Positions 1 to 6,629 of a stretch of DNA of 15,443 nucleotides are shown one piece after another. A program made the translations under genes and the position numbers. The stretch is from the NCBI GenBank assembly GCA_018268545.1, contig JAFDWI010000172.1:1-15443 (forward strand). Direction: 5' to 3'. Numbering within the stretch: the stretch's first letter is position 1; every line of letters starts with the position of its first letter. Below the pieces are notes generated by a model, which did not search any database, had not been told where the DNA came from, and saw only the letters and a list, made by a program, of their open reading frames with translations. This DNA is from Actinomycetota bacterium (GTDB lineage: Bacteria > Actinomycetota > Acidimicrobiia > Acidimicrobiales > Iamiaceae).

Positions 1-333
1 CGACTTGGCGAGCTCGACGTCGTCGTTGCGCGACGAGCCGAACTGGATGCGCTTGTAATGGCTGTAGACGGCGACGGACAGGATCTTCTTGGCGACCTCC
101 TGCCCGTCGATGTAGTCGTTCAGGAACTCGAAGATCTTACGCGGTTTGGGGAGATCCTCGAAGGAGACCTCGGAACCCTCGGCCAACTCCTCTTCGATGA
201 TCTCGGTGCACAGGTCGATGCACTCGTCGCAGATGTACACGCCGGGCCCGGCGATCAGCTTCTTCACCTGCTTCTGCGACTTGCCGCAGAACGAACACTT
301 GAGGAGCTCGCCCCCTTCGCCGAATTTCGCCAC
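1..333 (-). CDS. clpX: ATP-dependent Clp protease ATP-binding subunit ClpX (N-terminal part, runs off the left edge)
   Basis: ClpX is the AAA+ unfoldase that recognises substrates and threads them into ClpP in the cytoplasm. The 111 codons present encode the N-terminal zinc-binding domain and the start of the AAA+ module. The zinc ligands are visible as CSFC (Cys13, Cys16) and CDEC (Cys35, Cys38), followed by the family-typical stretch with KKLIAGPGVYICDECIDLC. After it comes LPKPRKIFEFLNDYIDGQ, which leads into the ATPase core. The Walker motifs lie outside the window. The GTG start at 333 gives the expected N-terminus (MAKFGEGGELLKC) and has a purine-rich GGCAGG about 8 bases upstream. It lies 36 bases downstream of the clpP stop in the same direction, so the two are almost certainly co-transcribed. 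The frame is open to base 1 and the gene is cut by the window edge, not broken. Confidence 0.97.
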   Translation of the reverse strand, partial: MAKFGEGGELLKCSFCGKSQKQVKKLIAGPGVYICDECIDLCTEIIEEELAEGSEVSFEDLPKPRKIFEFLNDYIDGQEVAKKILSVAVYSHYKRIQFGSSRNDDVELAKS

Positions 334-369
334 GGTGTCTACCTGCCCCCTGAATCCGGTCGGCTCGGC

Positions 370-1011
370 TCAACTCGCCGGGCTGATGGCCTTGGTCGTA
401 CCCATGAGACTACGGGATGGGATGACCTCGTCGATGATGCCGTACTCGAGCGCCTCGGTCGCGGACAGGACGAAGTCGCGGTCGGTGTCGACCTTGAGCT
501 TCTCCTTGGGCTGGCCGGTGTGCTCGGCGAGGATGTCCTCGAGCAGATCACGCATACGCATGATCTCCTTCGCCTGGATCTCGACGTCGGTCGCCGTACC
601 CGAACCCTGGCCCCACGGCTGGTGCAACAGCACCCGGGCGTGGGGCAGCGCGAGACGCTTGCCCTTGGTGCCCGCGGCGAGCAGCACGGCCGCGGCCGAA
701 GCGGCCTGGCCGAAACAGATGGTGCCGATGTCGGGCTTGATGTACTGCATCGTGTCGTAGATCGCGAACAACGCGGTGATGTCGCCGCCGGGCGAGTTGA
801 TGTAGATGTTGATGTCCTTGTCGGGGTTCTCCGACTCCAGGTGCAACATCTGGGCGCACACCAGGTTGGCGACCGTGTCGTCGATCGGGGTGCCGAGGAA
901 GATGATGTGGTCCTTCAGCAGGCGCGAGTACAGATCGAATGCCCGCTCACCCCGTTGGGTCTGTTCGACGACCGTGGGGACGAGGTAGTTGTACGCGGGG
1001 GCGATGGTCAC
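370..1011 (-). CDS. clpP: ATP-dependent Clp protease proteolytic subunit ClpP
   Basis: ClpP is the serine peptidase that forms the tetradecameric barrel docked by ClpX or ClpC. The 213-residue product is of normal family length. The catalytic triad is visible: Ser105 in GQAASAAAV, His130 in LLHQPWG, and Asp179 in DTDRDFVLSA, assigned by alignment to the E. coli numbering from memory. The processing-region motif YLVPTVVEQTQRGERAFD and the NSPGGDITA strand are also typical. The start is GTG at 1011, which overlaps the trigger-factor stop codon (GTGA, 4 bases) and so implies translational coupling. No other clpP lies in the window. Actinobacteria often carry two adjacent copies (clpP1 and clpP2), but here only one copy sits between tig and clpX, so any second copy would be elsewhere. 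Confidence 0.98.
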   Translation of the reverse strand: MTIAPAYNYLVPTVVEQTQRGERAFDLYSRLLKDHIIFLGTPIDDTVANLVCAQMLHLESENPDKDINIYINSPGGDITALFAIYDTMQYIKPDIGTICFGQAASAAAVLLAAGTKGKRLALPHARVLLHQPWGQGSGTATDVEIQAKEIMRMRDLLEDILAEHTGQPKEKLKVDTDRDFVLSATEALEYGIIDEVIPSRSLMGTTKAISPAS

Positions 1012-2414
1012 TCGGCGTCTTCTCCGTGGTGATGATCGTGACCATGGTCGTGGTCATGGTCATGGTCGTGATCGTGGTCGTGCTCGACGTCGGGAAATTC
1101 CGAGGAGACGTCGATGAGACCACGGTCGATCTCGACGCCGTCGGCATCGACGATCTCGACATGGTCGATCAACCAGTCGAGCGCCTTGCGACGACGCAGA
1201 TCCGATCGTACCAACGGCAACTGGTCGTTGCGGTCGAGTTGCCTGCGAACCTTCGCCGGCTTCTCCCGAACCTCCCGCGCGATGCGCTCGATCTCGGCGT
1301 CGAGTTCGGTTTCGTCGACCTCGATCTCCTCGGCGACACAGACCGCCCGCAGCCCCAGGTCGACCCGGATCGCCTCCTCGGACTCGGCACGCAACGATTC
1401 GGTGAACGACGCCGGATCCTGGCCGGTACCGGTCAGGTACGCCTCGATGTCGACACCTTGGGCCGAAAGGCGTTGGAACAGATTCGCCATGCGCGCCTCG
1501 ACCTCCTGGCCGAGCAACGAGTCCGGGATGTCGTCGGTCACGAGTTCGGCGAGCGCTCGGGTCGCCCGCTCCCGCAACTGCATCTGCGCCTGGAACTTCT
1601 TGACCGTCGCCGAACGTTTCGCGAGGTTCTCGCGCAACTCCGCGATCGTGTCGAACTCCGACTCCTCGGCGGCCCACGCGTCGTCGGCGACGGGAAGAAC
1701 CTGGGTGTTGACTTCCTTCACCAACACCCGGAAATCGAGCGGCGACTCGTCCGGCTCGGGATGATCGGCACTGAAGGCCAGGATCGCGCCGGCTTCGGCA
1801 CCGTGCAGTTCGGTGTCGAGCTCGGGGACGACACTGCCGGCACCGACCTCGTAGACGTAGTCCGACGCCGTCAACCCTTCGAGGTCCTCACCGTCCTGGG
1901 AACCGGTGATGTCGATCCGCACGAAGTCACCGTCGATCGCGGGGCGCGAAACGACCTCCAACTCGGCCTTCTGGGCGCGCATCCGGTCGATCTGTGCATC
2001 GATCTCCTCGTCGGTCGCCTCGGGTCGGTCGATCGTGACGCGCAACGTGTCGTAGCCACCGACGGAGACGACCGGACGCACCTCCACGACCGCCTCGAAT
2101 GCGACGGGGCCCTCTTCTTCGCCGGCGGTGATGTCGATCTCGGGCGCCGCGATCACGTCGACGTCGTGGTCACGTATCGCCGCCGCGTAGTACTCGGGCA
2201 GGGCTTGGCGGAGCGCCTCTTCGCGCCCCATCGCCGAGCCGAGTTGCAGTTCGAGGATCTTGCGAGGTGCCTTACCCGGACGGAACCCGGGAATGCGGAC
2301 CTCCCGGGCGATCCGGCGGAACGCCGCGTCGATCTGGGTCTCGAACTCCGCTTCGTCGACCTCGACGGAGACCTTTACCTTGTTGTCCTCGATGGGTTCC
2401 ACGCTCGTCTTCAC
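1008..2414 (-). CDS. tig: Trigger factor (ribosome-associated chaperone / peptidyl-prolyl isomerase) with a His/Asp-rich C-terminal tail
   Basis: Trigger factor binds the ribosome exit tunnel and shields nascent chains. The N-terminal domain carries the ribosome-docking signature GFRPGKAP at residues 43-50. A divergent FKBP-like domain follows at roughly residues 150-245 (GDFVRIDITG ... VVPELDTELHGAEAG), then the long helical C-terminal domain. The product is 468 residues, slightly longer than usual, because it ends in a tail with 11 histidines alternating mainly with aspartate (residues 445-463). The start is GTG at 2414, giving VKTSVEPIEDNKV. It has no clear Shine-Dalgarno sequence, but a TACACT hexamer lies 9 bases upstream, so a leaderless mRNA is possible. 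The longer open frame upstream (to 2726) would read back through aat and has no family similarity. The stop overlaps the clpP start by 4 bases. Confidence 0.97.
   Translation of the reverse strand: MKTSVEPIEDNKVKVSVEVDEAEFETQIDAAFRRIAREVRIPGFRPGKAPRKILELQLGSAMGREEALRQALPEYYAAAIRDHDVDVIAAPEIDITAGEEEGPVAFEAVVEVRPVVSVGGYDTLRVTIDRPEATDEEIDAQIDRMRAQKAELEVVSRPAIDGDFVRIDITGSQDGEDLEGLTASDYVYEVGAGSVVPELDTELHGAEAGAILAFSADHPEPDESPLDFRVLVKEVNTQVLPVADDAWAAEESEFDTIAELRENLAKRSATVKKFQAQMQLRERATRALAELVTDDIPDSLLGQEVEARMANLFQRLSAQGVDIEAYLTGTGQDPASFTESLRAESEEAIRVDLGLRAVCVAEEIEVDETELDAEIERIAREVREKPAKVRRQLDRNDQLPLVRSDLRRRKALDWLIDHVEIVDADGVEIDRGLIDVSSEFPDVEHDHDHDHDHDHDHGHDHHHGEDAE
1026..1082 (-). repeat. Low-complexity stretch encoding the His/Asp-rich tail of trigger factor
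   Basis: Nineteen consecutive codons at the 3' end of tig are almost only His and Asp: six HD dipeptides, then HGHD and three His in a row. The codons mix CAC with CAT and GAC with GAT, so this is not a pure nucleotide repeat. A run like this is a plausible divalent-metal binding tail, comparable in composition to the His-rich tail of the chaperone SlyD. The metal-binding role is inference. Confidence 0.85.
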
Positions 2415-2423
2415 AGGGGCACG

Positions 2424-2429
2424 AGTGTA
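2424..2429 (-). promoter_or_regulatory. Candidate -10 element for tig-clpP-clpX, possibly leaderless
   Basis: On the minus strand TACACT matches the actinobacterial TANNNT -10 pattern and ends 9 bases before the GTG of tig. That spacing would put the transcription start at or very near the start codon, which agrees with the lack of a Shine-Dalgarno sequence there. No good -35 hexamer is visible at 16-18 bases upstream, so the call is weak. Confidence 0.3.
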
Positions 2430-2443
2430 CCGGGCGACCCGGT
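2429..2443. promoter_or_regulatory. Perfect 6-bp inverted repeat in the tig/aat divergent intergenic region
   Basis: ACCGGG-CGA-CCCGGT is a perfect inverted repeat of two 6-bp arms around 3 bases. It lies in the 79-base gap between the divergent tig and aat starts and shares one base with the candidate tig -10 element. It could be an operator or a small mRNA hairpin. It does not match the CGC-N(n)-GCG pattern I know for the actinobacterial clp regulator ClgR. In GC-rich DNA such a short repeat can arise by chance. Confidence 0.35.
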
Positions 2444-2493
2444 TCGGCCCCTCACGCGCCGGTTTCCCCGAAGCCGAATGCCATGATGCGAGG

Positions 2494-3195
2494 GTGCCCG
2501 CCTCCGGTCCGACGATGCTGCCGCCGTCACGCTGGGATTTCCCCGACCCCGGACGGGCCGACCGCCACGGCGTCGTCTGCATCGGCGCCGATCTCGAACC
2601 GGCGACCCTGCTCGGTGCGTACCGCAACGGTCTGTTCCCGATGCCGGTGGGACGCGGTCGATTCCAACGGATGGGCTGGTGGTCGCCCGACCCCCGCGGC
2701 GTGCTCCCGCTGGAGGGGTTGCGCATCAGCCGGTCACTCCGCCGATCGACGAGACGCTACGAGGTGCGGGTCGACACCGCGTTCGAAGCGGTGATCGACG
2801 CGTGCGCCGACCCCGGGCGAACCGGCGCGTGGATCACCGGAGAGGTCCGCTATGCGTACGTCCGTATGCACCGACTGGGTTGGGCCCACAGCATCGAGAC
2901 GTTCGACGTCGACAGCGGTGAACTCGTCGGCGGGTTGTACGGTCTCGCGATCGACGGGCTGTTCGCGGGTGAGTCGATGTTCCACCGGACCACCGATGCC
3001 TCCAAGGTCGCGCTCGTCCACCTCGTCGAGTTGCTCCGAGCCGACGGACACGACGGCGCAGGGCGACTGCTCGACGTGCAATGGCGCACCGAGCACCTCG
3101 CGACCCTCGGCGCGATCGAGATCCCGCGCGCCACCTACCTGCAACGACTCCGCCGAGCGCTCGAAGTGGCCCTGCCCGAAACGTTCGCGACCTGA
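2494..3195 (+). CDS. aat: Leucyl/phenylalanyl-tRNA--protein transferase
   Basis: Aat transfers Leu or Phe from aminoacyl-tRNA to proteins with N-terminal Arg or Lys. This creates an N-degron read by ClpS and a Clp protease in the cytoplasm. Family motifs are clear: LLGAYRNGLFPMP, WWSPDPRGVLPL, LRISRSLRR, the core GLFAGESMFHRTTDASKVAL, and RLLDVQWRTEHLATLGAIEIPR near the end. The product is about 233 residues, normal for the family. The start is uncertain. GTG at 2494 and ATG at 2515 are both in frame, and neither has a well-placed Shine-Dalgarno sequence; GTG is directly preceded by GAGG, too close for classical use. It is head-to-head with tig, and its substrates would feed Clp proteases such as the one encoded next door. 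That functional link is inference from position. Confidence 0.95.
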   Translation: MPASGPTMLPPSRWDFPDPGRADRHGVVCIGADLEPATLLGAYRNGLFPMPVGRGRFQRMGWWSPDPRGVLPLEGLRISRSLRRSTRRYEVRVDTAFEAVIDACADPGRTGAWITGEVRYAYVRMHRLGWAHSIETFDVDSGELVGGLYGLAIDGLFAGESMFHRTTDASKVALVHLVELLRADGHDGAGRLLDVQWRTEHLATLGAIEIPRATYLQRLRRALEVALPETFAT

Positions 3196-3206
3196 CGAGG
3201 CGTCAG
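3192..3206 (+). terminator. Small hairpin spanning the aat stop codon (weak terminator or attenuator candidate)
   Basis: CTGACG-AGG-CGTCAG forms a perfect 6-bp stem with a 3-base loop and includes the aat TGA. It is followed by ATGTTGGGTTGTTC, which is T-enriched but not a true T-run. It could partly uncouple aat from the mutase gene 43 bases downstream. It is too short for a confident intrinsic terminator. Confidence 0.25.
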
Positions 3207-3238
3207 ATGTTGGGTTGTTCCGCCGTCGGCGCGAGACA

Positions 3239-5239
3239 ATGGAACCCATGAACGCGCCCGCAGATCCCGACGGCATCCAAACCGTGAACCACGCACCGGA
3301 CCGTCCGTGGATGATGCGGACCTATTCGGGCCACTCCACGGCGAAAGCCTCCAACGAGCTGTACCGGACCAACCTCGCCAAGGGCCAGACCGGCCTGTCG
3401 ATCGCGTTCGACCTGCCGACCCAGACCGGTTACGACCCCGACTCGCCGTTCGCCCGTGGCGAGGTCGGCAAGGTCGGCGTACCCGTCGTCCATCTCGGAC
3501 ACATGGACCAGTTGCTCGAAGCGATCCCGGTCGGCGAGATGAACACCTCGATGACGATCAACGCGACCGCGGCCTGGCTGCTCGGGCTCTACATCGCCAA
3601 CGCGGAGAATCACGGGGTCGAGACGACCGCGTTGCGCGGCACGACCCAGAACGACATCGTCAAGGAATATCTGAGCCGCGGCACCTACATCTTCCCGCCG
3701 CTCCCCTCGCGCCGGTTGATCGTCGACATGGTCGCCTTCTGCAACCGGTGGGTGCCCAACTGGAACCCGATGAACGTGTGCAGCTACCACCTCCAGGAAG
3801 CGGGCGCGACCCCGACCCAGGAGATCGCGTACGCGCTCGCCACGGCGATCGACGTGCTCGATGCGGTGAAAGCGTCCGGGCAGGTCCCCGAGGATCGCTT
3901 CACCGGGGTGTTCGCGTCGATCTCGTTCTTCGTCAACGCCGGCATCCGCTTCGTCGAGGAAACGGCGAAGATGCGGGCCTTCACCGAGTTGTGGCATCGC
4001 ATCGGAACCGAGCGGTACGGGGTCACCGACCCCAAGGCGCTGCGGTTCCGCTACGGGGTCCAGGTCAACTCCCTCGGCCTCACCGAGGCCCAACCCGAGA
4101 ACAACATCCAACGGATCGTGTTGGAGATGCTCGCGGTCACGCTGTCCAAGGATGCCCGGGCCCGATCGGTGCAGTTGCCCGCGTGGAACGAAGCGCTCGG
4201 GCTGCCCCGCCCGTGGGACCAGCAATGGTCGCTGCGGATGCAGCAGGTGCTCGCTTTCGAGACCGACCTGTTGGAATACGACGACATCTTCGCGGGCTCC
4301 CGGGTGATGGAGGCCAAGACGAACGAGCTGATCGACGCCGCGACCGCGGAGCTCGACGACGTGCTCGCGCTCGGCGGCGCGTTCGAAGCGATCGAAGAGC
4401 TCAAGGGCCGCCTGGTGACCTCGCATGCCGAACGGATGCGGCGAATCGAATCGGGCGCACAGGTCATCGTCGGCGTGAACCGCCAGACCGAGACCGCCCC
4501 GTCACCCCTGGGCGGTGCCGACGCGATCCTCCGGGTCGACCCCGGCGTCCAGGACGAAGCGATCGCCGATGTCGAAGCATGGCGCGCGAACCGCGACGCC
4601 GACGCGGTCAAGCGTTCCCTCGACGAGTTACGCCGTGCCGCCGCGGGAAGCGACAACATCATGGCGGCGACGGTCGACTTCGCGCACGCGGGTGGCACGA
4701 CCGGTGAGTGGGCCGACGCACTGCGCGAAGCATTCGGTGAATACCGTGCGCCGACCGGCGTGGCTGCGGCCGTCGGCAAGGGCGCGCACCTCGACGGGCT
4801 CGCCACGGTCGCGACACGCAACCGTTCGCTTCCGGGCGGTCCGGTCCGGCTACTCGTCGCCAAGCCCGGCCTGGACGGGCATTCCAACGGTGCCGAACAG
4901 ATCTCGGTCGCCGCACGCGACGCCGGGATGGAGGTCATCTACCAGGGGATCCGGCTGCGACCCGAGCAGATCGCGGCGGTCGCCCGGGACGAGGACGTCG
5001 AAGTGGTCGGGTTGTCGATCCTGTCGGGAAGCCACATGGAGTTGATTCCCGACGTGGTCCGGATGCTGCGGGCCGAAGGCGTGACCGCGCCCGTCGTCGC
5101 CGGCGGCATCATCCCCGAAGCGGACCGTGGGCCACTGCTGGAGTCGGGTGTCGCTCGGGTCTACACCCCCAAGGACTTCGAGCTTGCCCGGATCATGGGC
5201 GAACTCACCGACCTCGCAGTCGCCGAACGGACCGACTGA
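3239..5239 (+). CDS. ecm: Ethylmalonyl-CoA mutase-type (MeaA/Ecm) coenzyme-B12-dependent acyl-CoA mutase
   Basis: Enzymes of this family use adenosylcobalamin to rearrange the acyl-CoA carbon skeleton. Ecm converts (2R)-ethylmalonyl-CoA to methylsuccinyl-CoA in the ethylmalonyl-CoA pathway. The product of about 666 residues has the catalytic TIM barrel and the C-terminal B12-binding domain in one chain. The barrel carries Ecm-like signatures: PWMMRTYSGHSTA, FDLPTQTGYD (methylmalonyl-CoA mutase has FDLATHRGYD), LRGTTQNDIVKEYLSRG, SYHLQEAGATPTQE and LPRPWDQQWSLRMQQ. The B12 domain shows the base-off motif D546-x-H548-x-x-G, then S593-x-L595 and Gly622-Gly623. The start may be ATG 3239 or ATG 3248 (9 bases apart, in frame); neither has a strong Shine-Dalgarno sequence. 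Isobutyryl- or methylmalonyl-CoA mutase activity is less likely on these motifs. No crotonyl-CoA carboxylase/reductase or MeaB chaperone gene is in the window. Confidence 0.9.
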   Translation: MEPMNAPADPDGIQTVNHAPDRPWMMRTYSGHSTAKASNELYRTNLAKGQTGLSIAFDLPTQTGYDPDSPFARGEVGKVGVPVVHLGHMDQLLEAIPVGEMNTSMTINATAAWLLGLYIANAENHGVETTALRGTTQNDIVKEYLSRGTYIFPPLPSRRLIVDMVAFCNRWVPNWNPMNVCSYHLQEAGATPTQEIAYALATAIDVLDAVKASGQVPEDRFTGVFASISFFVNAGIRFVEETAKMRAFTELWHRIGTERYGVTDPKALRFRYGVQVNSLGLTEAQPENNIQRIVLEMLAVTLSKDARARSVQLPAWNEALGLPRPWDQQWSLRMQQVLAFETDLLEYDDIFAGSRVMEAKTNELIDAATAELDDVLALGGAFEAIEELKGRLVTSHAERMRRIESGAQVIVGVNRQTETAPSPLGGADAILRVDPGVQDEAIADVEAWRANRDADAVKRSLDELRRAAAGSDNIMAATVDFAHAGGTTGEWADALREAFGEYRAPTGVAAAVGKGAHLDGLATVATRNRSLPGGPVRLLVAKPGLDGHSNGAEQISVAARDAGMEVIYQGIRLRPEQIAAVARDEDVEVVGLSILSGSHMELIPDVVRMLRAEGVTAPVVAGGIIPEADRGPLLESGVARVYTPKDFELARIMGELTDLAVAERTD

Positions 5240-5315
5240 CCCAGATGCCATCACGCACGGGTGTGGCAACCGATGGTGGCGTCGACGCGCGAGCCGTGCA
5301 CTGGAAACATGCCCC

Positions 5316-6623
5316 ATGACCGAGGCTGTGCAACGCGGTGCCCGACGCGGGCCTCCGGCACCGGATGAACCGCCGGCCGCACGCGGCTACGTCGTCCGTC
5401 CCGTGCTCCAGACCGCTTTTCTCGGGATCCTGCTGCTCTGGGTACTCACCCCGATCGCGGTTCGGAACATCGTCGCCCAGGACGCGCTGGCCTACATCGC
5501 GACCGGGCAGGTCGTCCGAGCGCATCCGCATGCCATCTACACGATGTCGGGCGGGGATCACTCGACGTTGTCGCCGATCTACGCCGACCGATGGTGCGAG
5601 CTCGCACCCGCGGGAACCGACTGCAAGGGACTGACGACCGCATTCAACTGGACACCGCTGACGATCCCGACATCGCTGATCGTCGGGGCCCTCGGCTACG
5701 GCGGCGGGGTGATGCTGATGCGGCTCGCCGCGGCGTTGATGCTCGCGACCGGGATGTGGTGCCTGTGGAAACGGCTCGCGCATCGCACACGCCATGCGCC
5801 ACACCTGCTCATCGCCACGGCGATCCTGCTGATTCCGGCCACGCTCGAGCCGATCGTGATCGGCCAGACCTCACCGATCCTGTTCCTCTCGGTCTGCGTG
5901 GGACTGACGCATCCCCGGTCGCGCCGCTCCATCCACGGCGCCGCGGCATGGGCCGCCGCGACCGCGCTCAAGGCGACGCCGGCGATGCTGGGGGTTCTCC
6001 TCGTGGCGCAACGGCGGTGGCGGATGCTCGCCTGGGCCCTCGGCATCCTCGCCACCCTCGGACTCCTGAGCGCCATCGTCGCATCACCCTCACTGTGGTC
6101 CGATTACCTCGGGTCCATGCACCAGTTCGCCGGATCGGTGACGTACGCGGGGCCGAACCGTTCGCTCGACAGCGTGCTCGTCAAGCTCCTCCACGGCGTG
6201 CCCCACCCCACCGACACCATCATCACGATCGCCGTCATGATCTCCTCCGCTGCGGCCATCTGCTGGTTCGGCATGCGCCGGACCACCGACGACACCCGAT
6301 GGGCCGTCGGCTACACCGCCCTTCTCGCGGTGAGCCCCTTGGTCTGGTGGCATTACAGCTGGTTGTTGATCGGCGCACTGGGCGTCGTGCTCGGCAATCA
6401 ACGCCGCTTGAAGGACTCCACGGTGGCCATCTTCCCGCTCGTCGCGCTCGCGCTCATCCCACCGAACATCCCCAATGTGGCGACGCCGCCTTGGCCGGTG
6501 GTCCAGTCGATCGACTTCGTCGTGCTCATGGTGCTCGTCACGGCGCTCGCGTATCGGAGTCGGGCCCCGCGGCGAGCCGTGGGGCCGGCGCCGGACCTCG
6601 TTCCCGAACCGGCCGGGCGCTGA
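5316..6623 (+). CDS. Polytopic membrane protein, GT87/DUF2029-like glycosyltransferase (first of two tandem paralogues)
   Basis: This 435-residue protein has about 8-10 hydrophobic segments after a 30-residue Arg/Pro-rich cytoplasmic N-terminus. The architecture is that of GT-C glycosyltransferases, which use polyprenyl-phospho-sugars on the outer face of the membrane. After the first membrane segment, the loop NIVAQDALAYIATG holds an Asp (residue 56) where GT87 enzymes such as PimE have their essential acid. Two Cys in WCELAPAGTDC are shared with the paralogue and may form a disulfide outside the cell. Other shared blocks are GMWCLWKRLAHRT, IGQTSPILFLS, WFGMRRTTDDTRWA and PLVWWHY. The start is ATG 5316 with GGAAA about 10 bases upstream. 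It lies 76 bases after the mutase gene. The family assignment rests on topology and motifs from memory; the sugar and acceptor are unknown. Confidence 0.7.
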   Translation: MTEAVQRGARRGPPAPDEPPAARGYVVRPVLQTAFLGILLLWVLTPIAVRNIVAQDALAYIATGQVVRAHPHAIYTMSGGDHSTLSPIYADRWCELAPAGTDCKGLTTAFNWTPLTIPTSLIVGALGYGGGVMLMRLAAALMLATGMWCLWKRLAHRTRHAPHLLIATAILLIPATLEPIVIGQTSPILFLSVCVGLTHPRSRRSIHGAAAWAAATALKATPAMLGVLLVAQRRWRMLAWALGILATLGLLSAIVASPSLWSDYLGSMHQFAGSVTYAGPNRSLDSVLVKLLHGVPHPTDTIITIAVMISSAAAICWFGMRRTTDDTRWAVGYTALLAVSPLVWWHYSWLLIGALGVVLGNQRRLKDSTVAIFPLVALALIPPNIPNVATPPWPVVQSIDFVVLMVLVTALAYRSRAPRRAVGPAPDLVPEPAGR

Positions 6624-6629
6624 CGACCG

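Noticed and set aside
939..2486. A 515-codon plus-strand open frame opposite tig
   Set aside because: It is the antisense shadow of tig. Its product is repetitive Asp/Leu/Arg/Val-rich text with no domain, as expected from GC-rich codon bias; tig itself has clear family motifs.
2415..2493. ClgR binding site controlling the clp operon
   Set aside because: I looked for the CGC-N(n)-GCG pattern near tig and aat. The best stretch, GTTCGGCCCCTCACGCG, does not fit well enough.
3203..4426. A 407-codon minus-strand frame opposite the mutase gene
   Set aside because: Composition is that of an antisense shadow (Arg/Asp/Val-rich, no motifs), and the plus-strand mutase is certain.
5247..5277. Possible terminator hairpin after the mutase gene (GCCATC with GATGGT)
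   Set aside because: Only five Watson-Crick pairs plus wobbles around a 19-base loop, and no T-run follows.
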